From Methylobacterium terricola (GTDB lineage: Bacteria; Pseudomonadota; Alphaproteobacteria; Rhizobiales; Beijerinckiaceae), in assembly GCF_006151805.1 (NCBI RefSeq), contig NZ_VDDA01000020.1:1-64000 (forward strand): 64,000 nucleotides of DNA, given 5' to 3'. The notes under the pieces are model-generated. The model made no database searches, was not told the DNA's origin, and saw nothing but the letters and a program-made list of their open reading frames with translations. Below are positions 7,580 through 15,886 of this stretch, piece after piece. Every line of letters begins with the position of its first letter. Within the stretch, counting starts at the first letter, position 1. A program made the translations under genes and the position numbers.

Positions 7580-8734
7580 ATGCTGCTCTCCCGCATCGAC
7601 AAGCCGGGCTGGATCTTCCTCGGCGTCCTGGCCCTCGCCTGCCTCGTGGTGCCGGCCCTCAACCTCATGACGGCGCCGGGCTCGGCGCTGCACGTGCCGA
7701 CCTACGCCGTCTCGCTGATGGGCAAGTACCTCGCCTATGCGATCCTGGCGCTCAGCCTCGACCTCGTCTGGGGCTATTGCGGCATCCTCTCGCTCGGCCA
7801 CGGCGCGTTCTTCGCGCTCGGCGGCTACGCGATGGGCATGTACCTGATGCGCCAGATCGGCCCGCGCGGCGTCTACGGCAACCCGATCCTGCCCGACTTC
7901 ATGGTGTTCCTGAACTACAAGTCGCTGCCCTGGTACTGGCACGGCTTCGACTGGTTTCCCTTCGCCGCCGTGATGGTGCTGCTGGTGCCGGGAATCCTCG
8001 CCTTCGTGTTCGGCTGGCTCGCCTTCCGCTCGCGGGTGACCGGGGTCTACCTGTCGATCATCACCCAGGCGATGACCTTCGCGCTGATGCTCGCCTTCTT
8101 CCGCAACGACATGGGGTTAGGGGGCAACAACGGCCTCACCGACTTCAAGGACATCCTCGGCTTCAACGTCCAGGCGCAAGGGACCCGCGTCGCCCTGTTC
8201 GTCCTGACCGCATTGGCTCTTGCGCTCGCCTACCTCGTCGCCCGCTTCATGACGACCTCGGCCTTCGGCAAGGTGCTGATCGCGATCCGCGACGCCGAAT
8301 CGCGCACCCGCTTCCTCGGCTACCGCACGGCGCACTACAAGGCCCTGGCCTTCACCGTCTCGGCGATGATGGCCGGGGTGGCGGGCGCCCTCTACGTGCC
8401 GCAGGTCGGCATCATCAACCCGTCCGAATTCGCTCCCGCCAACTCGATCGAGGCGGTGATCTGGGTCGCGGTCGGCGGTCGCGGCACGCTGGTCGGCGCG
8501 GCCCTCGGCGCGGTGCTGGTCAACTACGCCAAGACGCTGCTCACCGGCGCGATGCCGGATGCCTGGCTGTTCGCGCTCGGCGCGCTGTTCGTCGTCGTCA
8601 CCCTGTTCCTGCCCAAGGGCATCCTCGGCACCCTGACCGAGCGGCTCGGCTCGCGCCGCGCCAAGGCCCGCCTGCCCGGCCCCAAACCGGGCGACATTCC
8701 CCCCGCACTCGCCGAGGAGGGCCGCGGATCATGA
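7580..8734 (+). CDS. urtC: Urea ABC transporter permease UrtC
   Basis: A 384-residue LivM-type inner-membrane permease, partner of UrtB. About ten membrane segments are visible. 'SLDLVWGYCGILSLGHGAFF' (near residue 60) is the UrtC signature, and GLGGNNGLTDFKDILGF is found near 180. The C-terminal cytoplasmic tail is basic (SRRAKARLPGPKPG). The ATG at 7580 lies two bases after the urtB stop, and the stop overlaps the urtD start as ATGA, so translation is probably coupled. The length is normal for the family. Confidence 0.9.
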   Translation: MLLSRIDKPGWIFLGVLALACLVVPALNLMTAPGSALHVPTYAVSLMGKYLAYAILALSLDLVWGYCGILSLGHGAFFALGGYAMGMYLMRQIGPRGVYGNPILPDFMVFLNYKSLPWYWHGFDWFPFAAVMVLLVPGILAFVFGWLAFRSRVTGVYLSIITQAMTFALMLAFFRNDMGLGGNNGLTDFKDILGFNVQAQGTRVALFVLTALALALAYLVARFMTTSAFGKVLIAIRDAESRTRFLGYRTAHYKALAFTVSAMMAGVAGALYVPQVGIINPSEFAPANSIEAVIWVAVGGRGTLVGAALGAVLVNYAKTLLTGAMPDAWLFALGALFVVVTLFLPKGILGTLTERLGSRRAKARLPGPKPGDIPPALAEEGRGS

Positions 8735-9522
8735 GCGCGGCGATCGCCCTGCCGGTTTCCGACCCGGTCCACGACAAGCGCCTCACCCAGGCCCTGCTCT
8801 ACGTCGACGACATCAAGGTGACGTTCGACGGCTACCGCGCCCTGCGCGGCCTGTCCCTGACCCTGATGCCCGGCGAGATGCGGGCGATCATCGGGCCGAA
8901 CGGCGCCGGCAAGACCACGATGATGGATTGCATCACCGGCAAGACCCGGCCCGATACCGGCCAGGTGATCTATGACGGCGTGCACGACCTGACCCGGATG
9001 GACGAGGCGGCGATCGCCGAGCTCGGCATCGGCCGCAAGTTCCAGAAGCCGACGGTGTTCGAGAGCCAGTCGGTCGCCGACAACATCCTCCTGGCGCTCA
9101 AAGGCCCGCGGGCCGCGACCGCGTCGCTGTTCGGCTGGCGCAACCGGGTCGAGCGGGCGCAGATCGACGCCATCCTGGAGACGGTGGGGCTGATCGCCCA
9201 CCGCGGCCGGCCGGCGGCCGACCTCTCGCACGGCCAGAAGCAGTGGCTCGAGATCGGGATGCTGCTGGCGCAGGACCCGAAGCTCCTCCTCGTCGACGAG
9301 CCGGTCGCCGGCATGACCGATGCCGAGACCGAGGCGACCGCGACGCTGCTGCGCCGCATCGCCCGGGACCACGCGGTGATCGTGGTCGAGCACGACATGC
9401 ACTTCGTCCGCGCGCTCCAGTGCCGCGTCACCTGCCTGCACGAGGGCGCGGTGCTGGCCGAGGGCTCGATCGATTCCGTCTCGGCCGACCCGCGGGTGGT
9501 CGAGGTCTATCTCGGCCGCTGA
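8731..9522 (+). CDS. urtD: Urea ABC transporter ATP-binding protein UrtD
   Basis: A 263-residue ABC ATPase of the LivG type. Walker A is GPNGAGKTT (K61), the signature is LSHGQKQWLEIG in the UrtD-specific form, and Walker B is LLLVDEPVAGM, followed by the H-loop VIVVEHDM. The start ATG overlaps the urtC stop (ATGA). With UrtE it powers the UrtBC permease at the cytoplasmic face. The N-terminal 20 residues before the ABC domain are typical of UrtD. Confidence 0.92.
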   Translation: MSAAIALPVSDPVHDKRLTQALLYVDDIKVTFDGYRALRGLSLTLMPGEMRAIIGPNGAGKTTMMDCITGKTRPDTGQVIYDGVHDLTRMDEAAIAELGIGRKFQKPTVFESQSVADNILLALKGPRAATASLFGWRNRVERAQIDAILETVGLIAHRGRPAADLSHGQKQWLEIGMLLAQDPKLLLVDEPVAGMTDAETEATATLLRRIARDHAVIVVEHDMHFVRALQCRVTCLHEGAVLAEGSIDSVSADPRVVEVYLGR

Positions 9523-9536
9523 GGATCTTTTCGGAC

Positions 9537-10232
9537 ATGCTCTCCGTCGAGACCATCGATCTCCATTACGGCGCGGCACAGGCCCTGCGCGGCGTCTCGC
9601 TCCAGGCCGAACTCGGCAAGGTCACGGCGGTGCTCGGCCGCAACGGCGTCGGCAAGACCTCCTTGATGCGCGCCATCGTCGGCCAGCAGCCGGTGTCGAA
9701 GGGCGCGGTCAAGCTCGACGGCCGCGACATCAGCCGGCTCGCCCCCTACGACCGCGCCCGCCAGGGCATCGCCTTCGTGCCGCAGGGCCGCGAGATCTTC
9801 CCGCTCCTCACCGTCAAGGAGAACCTCGAGACCGGCTTTGCGCCCTGCAAGCGCGCTGATCGCTACGTGCCGGCCGAGATCTACGACCTCTTCCCGGTGC
9901 TCAAGGACATGCTGGGGCGGCGCGGCGGCGACCTCTCCGGCGGCCAGCAGCAGCAGCTCGCCATCGGCCGCGCCCTGGTGACGCGCCCCCGCGTCCTCGT
10001 CCTCGACGAGCCGACCGAGGGCATCCAGCCCTCGATCATCAAGGATATCGGCCGGGCGATCGACTACCTGCGCGGCAAGGGCGACATGGCGATCGTGCTG
10101 GTCGAACAATACTTCGAATGGGCCCGCGACCTGTGCGACACTTACGCGGTGATGGATCGCGGCCAGGTGGTCGAGGCGGGCCCGCGCTCCGGCATGGTCG
10201 AGGCGCAGGTGCGGCGTTGGCTGTCGGTGTGA
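9537..10232 (+). CDS. urtE: Urea ABC transporter ATP-binding protein UrtE
   Basis: A 231-residue LivF-type ABC ATPase. Walker A is GRNGVGKTS (K40), the signature LSGGQQQQLAIGRAL, and Walker B VLVLDEPTEGIQPS; the 'EGIQPSII' continuation is typical of UrtE. It begins 14 bases after urtD and is the last gene of urtABCDE. No urease genes follow inside the window. It ends four bases from a converging LysR gene, with no separate terminator visible. Confidence 0.92.
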   Translation: MLSVETIDLHYGAAQALRGVSLQAELGKVTAVLGRNGVGKTSLMRAIVGQQPVSKGAVKLDGRDISRLAPYDRARQGIAFVPQGREIFPLLTVKENLETGFAPCKRADRYVPAEIYDLFPVLKDMLGRRGGDLSGGQQQQLAIGRALVTRPRVLVLDEPTEGIQPSIIKDIGRAIDYLRGKGDMAIVLVEQYFEWARDLCDTYAVMDRGQVVEAGPRSGMVEAQVRRWLSV

Positions 10233-10236
10233 TCCC

Positions 10237-11109
10237 TCACGCCAATCCCCGCTCCAGCGCCGCCAGGAACACCCGCAGCTTCGGCGGCGCGTAGCGCGCC
10301 GTCGGGTAGAGGGCCCAGATCGACAGGTCCTGCGGCTCGGCATCGTTCAGCGCGACGCTGGCGAGGCGCCCTGCCGCCAGCTCGTCCTTCACGTCCCAGT
10401 ACGACAGGAGCGCGAGGCCGAGCCCGCGCCGGCAGGCCTCGTGCACCCCCTCGATGCTGCTCGACGTGAAGCGCCCCTCGATCCGCACGTTGCGGGAAAG
10501 GTGGCCCGCGCGGAACGGCCAGTGCGTCACGCCGGTCAGCCGCACGCATTCGTGGTCCGCGAGATCGGCGAGGCCGGCCGGCGCGCCCCGCGCGGCGAGG
10601 TAGGCCGGGCTCGCGCAGAGCAGGCGCGGGTTGGGGGCGAGCCGCCGGGCGATCAGCCCGGAATCCCGCAACGGCGCGATCCGGATCGCGACGTCGAACC
10701 CCTCGCCGACGATGTCGACCACCGCATCGGTCAGCTGCAGGTCGATCCGCAGGCCCGGCTGGGCGGCGAGCAGGTCCGGCATCAGCGGCACCACCACCTT
10801 GCGCCCGAAGGCGGCCGGCGCCGTCGCCCGCAGCAGGCCGGTGGCGCAGAGCTGGCCGGGGCTGAGGGCGGCGCGGGCGGCCTCCTCGGCCTCCAGCATC
10901 GCCTGGGCGTAGGGCAGCAGCGCCTCGCCCTCCGCGGTGAGCGAGACCGAGCGGGTGGTGCGGTGCAGGAGGCGGGCGCCGCAATCCCGTTCCAGGGCGG
11001 CGAGGCGGCGCGAGGCCGCCATCGGGGTCAGTCCGAGGCGGCGCGCCGCCGCCGAGAGGCTGCCGGCGCCCGCCGCCGCCGCCAGCACCGCGAGGTCGCG
11101 GGTCTCCAT
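10237..11109 (-). CDS. LysR-family transcriptional regulator divergent from an ene-reductase
   Basis: A 290-residue LysR protein. The winged HTH occupies residues 1-60 (SLSAAARRLGLTPMAASRRL) and the substrate-binding domain about 90-290 (GLLRATAPAAFGRKVVVPLM). I chose the ATG at 11107-11109 because METRDLAVL is the normal family start; the frame runs 20 codons further upstream. It is transcribed away from the Old Yellow Enzyme gene at 11226, the usual layout for a LysR protein that controls its neighbour. A 5-5-5 dyad lies between them at 11132-11146. The effector is unknown. Confidence 0.85.
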   Translation of the reverse strand: METRDLAVLAAAAGAGSLSAAARRLGLTPMAASRRLAALERDCGARLLHRTTRSVSLTAEGEALLPYAQAMLEAEEAARAALSPGQLCATGLLRATAPAAFGRKVVVPLMPDLLAAQPGLRIDLQLTDAVVDIVGEGFDVAIRIAPLRDSGLIARRLAPNPRLLCASPAYLAARGAPAGLADLADHECVRLTGVTHWPFRAGHLSRNVRIEGRFTSSSIEGVHEACRRGLGLALLSYWDVKDELAAGRLASVALNDAEPQDLSIWALYPTARYAPPKLRVFLAALERGLA

Positions 11110-11131
11110 CGCGGGTCGTCTCCCTGGATTG

Positions 11132-11146
11132 TAACGCTTCCCGTTA
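11132..11146. promoter_or_regulatory. Candidate LysR operator
   Basis: TAACG-CTTCC-CGTTA is a perfect dyad of two 5-base arms around 5 bases. It lies midway between the divergent LysR and ene-reductase genes and fits the T-N11-A type of LysR recognition site. It is the only clear dyad in this 116-base gap. Confidence 0.5.
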
Positions 11147-11225
11147 AGGCGGCTCCTCCGGCCCGGCACTACACCGCCGGCGCGCGATCGGCCATCTCGG
11201 CCGCATCAGCCCGGAGACCCGATTC

Positions 11226-12341
11226 GTGTCGCTTCAAGATCCCCTGTTCCAGCCGGTCCAGCTCGGCGCCCTGTCGCTCGCCCACCGCGTCGTGATGGCG
11301 CCGCTGACCCGCCTGCGCGCCCGCCGGCCCGGCGACGTGCCGGTCCCGCTGAACGCCACCTATTACGGCCAGCGCGCCAGCCGCGGCGGCCTGATCATCA
11401 CCGAGGCGACCGACATCAGCGAGCAGGCCCGCGGCTATCCGGGCGCGCCGGGCCTCTACAGCGAGGAGCAGATCGCCGGCTGGCGCGGCGTCACCGAGGC
11501 GATCCACGCCCGCGGCGGGCTGGTCGCGGCGCAGATCTGGCATACCGGGCGCGTCTCGCATTCCTCGATGCAGCCCGGCGGCGCGGTTCCGGTCTCGTCC
11601 TCGGCCCGGCCGGTGACCGGCATGGGCCACATGGATGCGGGCGGCCAGCCGGTGCCGTTCGAGACGCCGCGGGCGCTGGAGGAATCCGAGATCCCCGGCA
11701 TCGTCGCGGGCTTCGCGCAGGCGGTGCGCAACGCCCGCGCCGCCGGCTTCGACGCGGTCGAGATCCACTCGGCGAACGGCTACCTGCTCGACCAGTTCCT
11801 GCAGGACGGGGTCAACGCCCGCACCGACCGCTACGGCGGCCCGATCGCCAACCGGGCGCGGCTGCTGCTCGAGGTGGTGGATGCCGCGGCGCAGGCCTGG
11901 AGCGCCGACCGGATCGGCGTGCGGCTCTCGCCCTGGGGCAGCTTCAACGCCATGCGCGACAGCGATCCCGGCGCCCTGTTCGACCACGTCGCCGCCGAGC
12001 TCGGCACACGGGGCCTCGCCTATCTCCACGTGGTCGAGCCCCGCGCCGACCAGAACAGCGACGTCAACGCCATCAATCCCGACGCGCCCGACGCCGCGGC
12101 GCGGGTGAAGGCGGCCTTCGGCGGCAAGGTGATCTCCGCCGGCGGCTACGTGCGCGACACCGCCGAGGCGGCGATCACCGATGGCCGGGCGGACGCCATC
12201 GCCTTCGGGCGGCTGTTCATCGCCAACCCCGACCTGGCCGAGCGCCTGCGCCGGAATGCCCCGCTCAACCGCTACGACCGGTCGACGTTCTACGGCGGTG
12301 ATGAGCGCGGCTACATCGACTATCCGGCGCTGGCGGGCTGA
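11226..12341 (+). CDS. Alkene reductase, Old Yellow Enzyme family
   Basis: A 371-residue FMN flavoprotein, a TIM barrel that would reduce activated C=C bonds (enones, maleimides) or nitro compounds with NAD(P)H. Visible motifs are PLTRLRA near residue 24, the substrate/FMN loop AAQIWHTGRVSH near residue 100, VEIHSANGYLLDQFLQDGVN near 180 with the His and Asn that hold the substrate carbonyl, and the C-terminal ADAIAFGRLFIANPDL phosphate-binding segment. The start is GTG at 11226. It resembles NemA-type enzymes in length and motif order. The divergent LysR gene is probably its regulator. Confidence 0.88.
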   Translation: MSLQDPLFQPVQLGALSLAHRVVMAPLTRLRARRPGDVPVPLNATYYGQRASRGGLIITEATDISEQARGYPGAPGLYSEEQIAGWRGVTEAIHARGGLVAAQIWHTGRVSHSSMQPGGAVPVSSSARPVTGMGHMDAGGQPVPFETPRALEESEIPGIVAGFAQAVRNARAAGFDAVEIHSANGYLLDQFLQDGVNARTDRYGGPIANRARLLLEVVDAAAQAWSADRIGVRLSPWGSFNAMRDSDPGALFDHVAAELGTRGLAYLHVVEPRADQNSDVNAINPDAPDAAARVKAAFGGKVISAGGYVRDTAEAAITDGRADAIAFGRLFIANPDLAERLRRNAPLNRYDRSTFYGGDERGYIDYPALAG

Positions 12342-12409
12342 GGCCGTCCCGCCCGGCGCCTCCTTCCGGCCGGAGACGCAGGCGCCCGGCGGCCCCGCCG
12401 CCGAGCGCC

Positions 12410-12438
12410 TTGCATTTCGCGCGGTCCCGGATTATCTC
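12410..12438 (+). promoter_or_regulatory. Candidate promoter of the rimP-nusA operon
   Basis: TTGCAT (12410-12415) and, 17 bases later, TATCTC (12433-12438) form a plausible housekeeping promoter in the 249-base gap before rimP. GATTATC at 12430-12436 is an alternative -10. Transcription from here would run through the hairpin and T-tract at 12482-12511 before reaching rimP. Confidence 0.35.
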
Positions 12439-12481
12439 CGCAACAACAGTTCTGTTCGTGGCTGATGAGGCTACGGTGCGG

Positions 12482-12511
12482 GAGTGGGTCCCCCGGGGCC
12501 CGCTCTTTTTT
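12482..12511 (+). terminator. Intrinsic terminator or attenuator in front of rimP
   Basis: GAGTGGGTCCC (12482-12492) pairs with GGGGCCCGCTC (12495-12505) with two G-U pairs, and six T residues follow at 12506-12511. It lies 140 bases after the ene-reductase stop and 80 bases before rimP. It may simply end the upstream transcript. It may instead act as an attenuator if the promoter at 12410-12438 is used. Confidence 0.65.
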
Positions 12512-12590
12512 ATTGCCGCAAGCCTCCCCGGACGCGAGCCGAACGCCAGATTGCCTCCCCTCACGGGACTGCGCCACGGCTCTCACACCC

Positions 12591-13208
12591 ATGACCGACG
12601 CCCCAGACCAACACCCGGCCGAGAAGCGCCTGATCACCGAGACCGGCGTCGCCGCTCGCGTCGCGCAGATCATCGAGCCCGCGATCGAGGGCCTCGGCTT
12701 CCGCCTCGTGCGGGTGCGCATCAGCGGCCAGAACGGCTGCACGGTGCAGATCATGGCCGAGCGGCCGGACGGCACCATGTCGGTGGACGAGTGCGAGACC
12801 GTCAGCCGCACGATCTCGCCGATCCTCGACGTCGACGATCCGATCGGCGGCGCCTACTACCTCGAGATCTCCTCGCCGGGCATCGACCGGCCGCTGGTGC
12901 GCGCCGGCGACTTCGCCCGCTGGGCCGGCTACGAGGCCAAGGTCGAGCTGGCGATGCCGCTCGATGGCCGCAAGCGTTTCCGCGGCATCATCCGGGCGCC
13001 GGACGGAGACAAGGTCCGCATCGAGCTGCCCGACGTCAAGGAGGGCCTGCCGTCCGCCTACGACCTCACCCTGCGCGACATCGCCGAGGCCCATCTCGTC
13101 CTCACCGATGCGCTGGTGCGCGAGTCGCTGCGGCGCGGCTCGGCCCCGCCGCAGGACGACGACGAGGACGACGTGGACGAGGGCGCCGCCCCGCCCGCCG
13201 CCCGCTGA
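12591..13208 (+). CDS. rimP: Ribosome maturation factor RimP
   Basis: A 205-residue RimP that assists late assembly of the 30S subunit. The N-terminal domain (about 10-95) includes 'GFRLVRVRIS' and DECETVSRTISPILDVDDPI, and the family hallmark YYLEISSPGIDRPL is near residue 85. The C-terminal SH3-like domain runs to about 175 and an acidic tail (DDDEDD) ends the protein. I chose the ATG at 12591 because the family starts a few residues before the first helix. The open frame extends upstream through the terminator region. It is the first gene of the rimP-nusA-rnpM-infB-rbfA-truB operon. Confidence 0.92.
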   Translation: MTDAPDQHPAEKRLITETGVAARVAQIIEPAIEGLGFRLVRVRISGQNGCTVQIMAERPDGTMSVDECETVSRTISPILDVDDPIGGAYYLEISSPGIDRPLVRAGDFARWAGYEAKVELAMPLDGRKRFRGIIRAPDGDKVRIELPDVKEGLPSAYDLTLRDIAEAHLVLTDALVRESLRRGSAPPQDDDEDDVDEGAAPPAAR

Positions 13209-13265
13209 GCGATCCGAAGACAATTCCAACCCAATCAGAATCTCCAACCAGGAAGGACTGAACCG

Positions 13266-14957
13266 ATGGCCGTCGTCAGCGCCAACAGGCTCGAACTCCT
13301 CCAGATCGCCGATGCGGTCGCCCGCGAGAAGGTGATCGACCGCGCCATCGTGATCGGCGCCATGGAGGAGGCGATCGCCAAGGCCGCCCGCTCGCGCTAC
13401 GGCGCCGAGACCGACGTGCATGCCGAGATCGACCCGCGCACCGGGGCGCTGCGCCTGTCGCGTCACCTCCTGGTGGTGGACGAGGTCGAGAACGACGCCC
13501 GCGAGATCGACCTCGTGGCGGCGCGCCGGCACAACCCGGCCGCCCAGGTCGGCGACGTGATCTCCGACACCCTGCCGCCGTTCGACTTCGGCCGCGTCGC
13601 CGCCCAGTCGGCCAAGCAGGTGATCGTCCAGAAGGTCCGCGAGGCCGAGCGCGAGCGCCAGTACGACGAGTACAAGGACCGCATCGGCGAGGTCGTCAAC
13701 GGTCTCGTGAAGCGCGTCGAGTACGGCAACGTCATCGTCGATCTCGGCCGCGGCGAGGGCATCGTCCGCCGCGACGAGTCGATCCCGCGCGAGACCTTCC
13801 GCCCCGGCGACCGCATCCGCGCCTACCTGTTCGACGTCCGCCACGAGGTGCGCGGGCCGCAGATCTTCCTCTCGCGCTCGCACCCGCAATTCATGGCCAA
13901 GCTCTTCGGCCAGGAAGTGCCGGAGATCTACGACGGCATCGTCGAGGTGAAGGCGGTCGCCCGCGATCCTGGCTCGCGCGCCAAGATCGCGGTGATCTCG
14001 CGCGATTCCTCGATCGACCCGGTCGGCGCCTGCGTCGGCATGCGCGGCTCCCGCGTCCAGGCGGTGGTCGGCGAGCTGCAGGGCGAGAAGATCGACATCA
14101 TCCCGTGGTCGCAGGACCAGGCGACCTTCATCGTCAACGCGCTGCAGCCGGCCGAGGTGGTCAAGGTGGTGCTCGACGAGGAGGCCGACCGCATCGAGGT
14201 GGTGGTGCCCGACGACCAGCTGTCGCTCGCCATCGGCCGCCGCGGCCAGAACGTGCGGCTGGCCTCCCAGCTCACCGGCTGGGACATCGACATCCTGACC
14301 GAGGCCGAGGAATCGGAGCGCCGGCAGAAGGAGTTCGTCGAGCGCACCAACACCTTCATGCAGGCCCTCGACGTCGACGAGACCGTCGGCCAGCTCCTCG
14401 CCGCGGAAGGCTTCCGCTCGGTCGAGGAGATTGCCTATGTCGAGCCGACGGAGCTCGCCAACATCCAGGGTCTCGACGAGGAGACCGGCGCCGAGATCCA
14501 GGCCCGCGCGCTCGACTATCTCAACCGCATCGAGGCCGAGAACGACGCCCGCCGCATCGAGCTCGGCGTCGCCGACGAGCTGCGCGACATCGACGGCATC
14601 ACCACCCCGATGATGGTGGCCCTGGGCGAGAACGAGGTGAAGACCGTCGAGGACCTCGCCGGCTGCGCCACCGACGACCTCGTCGGCTACACGGAAGGGC
14701 GCGGCCCCGAGGCGGTGCGCCATGCCGGCTATCTCGACGGGTTCGAGCTCTCCCGCGCCGAGGCCGAGGCGATGATCATGGCCGCCCGCGTCCATGCCGG
14801 CTGGGTCGAGGCGCCCCCGGTCGAGGAGATGCAGGAGGACGAGGGCGAGCAGCCTGAGGGTGAGGAGGCCGAGGGCGAGTCGTCCGAGGGCGAGGACTCC
14901 GAGACCGTGCCGGTCGAGGAGGACGCCGCCGCGGCCGCCGAGCGCCAGCCGACCTGA
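13266..14957 (+). CDS. nusA: Transcription termination/antitermination protein NusA
   Basis: A 563-residue NusA that binds RNA polymerase and modulates pausing, termination and antitermination. Domains in order are the N-terminal polymerase-binding domain (1-130), S1 (about 135-200, GLVKRVEYGNVIVDLGRGEG), KH1 (205-275), KH2 (280-350, DDQLSLAIGRRGQNVRLA), two acidic helix-hairpin-helix repeats (about 360-515) and a highly acidic tail. The AGGAAGG ribosome binding site lies at 13250-13256. It follows rimP by 57 bases in the standard order. Confidence 0.95.
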   Translation: MAVVSANRLELLQIADAVAREKVIDRAIVIGAMEEAIAKAARSRYGAETDVHAEIDPRTGALRLSRHLLVVDEVENDAREIDLVAARRHNPAAQVGDVISDTLPPFDFGRVAAQSAKQVIVQKVREAERERQYDEYKDRIGEVVNGLVKRVEYGNVIVDLGRGEGIVRRDESIPRETFRPGDRIRAYLFDVRHEVRGPQIFLSRSHPQFMAKLFGQEVPEIYDGIVEVKAVARDPGSRAKIAVISRDSSIDPVGACVGMRGSRVQAVVGELQGEKIDIIPWSQDQATFIVNALQPAEVVKVVLDEEADRIEVVVPDDQLSLAIGRRGQNVRLASQLTGWDIDILTEAEESERRQKEFVERTNTFMQALDVDETVGQLLAAEGFRSVEEIAYVEPTELANIQGLDEETGAEIQARALDYLNRIEAENDARRIELGVADELRDIDGITTPMMVALGENEVKTVEDLAGCATDDLVGYTEGRGPEAVRHAGYLDGFELSRAEAEAMIMAARVHAGWVEAPPVEEMQEDEGEQPEGEEAEGESSEGEDSETVPVEEDAAAAAERQPT

Positions 14958-14980
14958 GGCGGGGAGGGGAGCCTCACACC

Positions 14981-15772
14981 ATGAGCGCGACCATGCAGGA
15001 CGAGACGCAGGACGCGGACGCGCTGCCGCCGGACATCCTCGATGCCGGCGCGGGGCGCGGCCGCGCCAACGCGGAGCGCACCTGCCTGGTCACGCGGCAG
15101 GCCGGCAACCCCGACCGGATGATCCGCTTCGCGCTGGCGCCCGACGGCCGGGTGGTGCCGGACCTGCGCGCCAAGCTTCCGGGCCGCGGCGCCTGGGTCA
15201 CGGCGACCCGGGCGGCGGTGGCCGACGCGGTGAGGAAGCGGCTGTTCCAGCGCGCCTTCAAGCGGAAGGATGCCGTTGCGGCCGCCGATCTCGCCGATGT
15301 GATCGAGGCGGGGTTGCGCGACGACCTGCGCCAGGCTTTCTCGCTGGCCAACAAGGCGGGCTGCGTCGTCACCGGCTTCACCAAGGTCGAGAGCGCGGTC
15401 GACAGCCTCACCGGGGTGAAGGCCCTGGTGCATGCCAGCGACGCCAGCGCCGACGGGCGCCGCAAGCTCGCCCAGGCATTGCGAAGGCGGTATGGCGATG
15501 CCATATCGAGGATCCCGGTGATCGACGACCTGTCCGGTGAAGAATTGGACATGGCCTTGGGCCGGGATCATGTGATACACGCTGCCCTCGTCGCGGGAGC
15601 CGGCACTGCCGGCTTGCTCGCGCGTTGGCGTCGGCTCCACGTCTTCCGCGGCGAGGCGGCGACGCCGGGAACCGCCGGAACGGAGCCTCCGGGCTCCGAC
15701 GCGGCTGTCCCGGACGCTGCCCAGGATGATGGAGCATCGTTGCGGACCGGCCCCCCGGAGGCCGGTGGTTGA
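14981..15772 (+). CDS. rnpM: YlxR/RnpM-type RNA-binding protein with a C-terminal L7Ae-like part
   Basis: A 263-residue protein. Residues about 28-110 form the YlxR (DUF448) domain with ERTCLVTRQ and the PGRGAWV turn. Residues about 110-215 look like an L7Ae-type fold (LRQAFSLANKAGCVVTGFTK), a fusion that is usual in alphaproteobacteria. In Firmicutes RnpM modulates RNase P, and YlxR elsewhere affects transcription. The role here is inferred. It sits between nusA and infB as expected. The tail after 220 is low-complexity. A region of 114 bases without a gene separates it from infB. Confidence 0.85.
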   Translation: MSATMQDETQDADALPPDILDAGAGRGRANAERTCLVTRQAGNPDRMIRFALAPDGRVVPDLRAKLPGRGAWVTATRAAVADAVRKRLFQRAFKRKDAVAAADLADVIEAGLRDDLRQAFSLANKAGCVVTGFTKVESAVDSLTGVKALVHASDASADGRRKLAQALRRRYGDAISRIPVIDDLSGEELDMALGRDHVIHAALVAGAGTAGLLARWRRLHVFRGEAATPGTAGTEPPGSDAAVPDAAQDDGASLRTGPPEAGG

Positions 15773-15886
15773 GTGAATCGAATGGGATCGGCCCGGTCGG
15801 CGGGTTCGCTCCCGGGAATACGATGGGAGGCGGCCGCCGGGAGGCCGGGTCCCGGGACGGATGAGAACCCCCAGGGTCTGAACTGA

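Noticed and set aside
12440..12480. Hammerhead-like CTGATGAG motif in the rimP leader
   Set aside because: The matching GAAA and stem pairings of a hammerhead ribozyme are missing, so the octamer is taken as chance.
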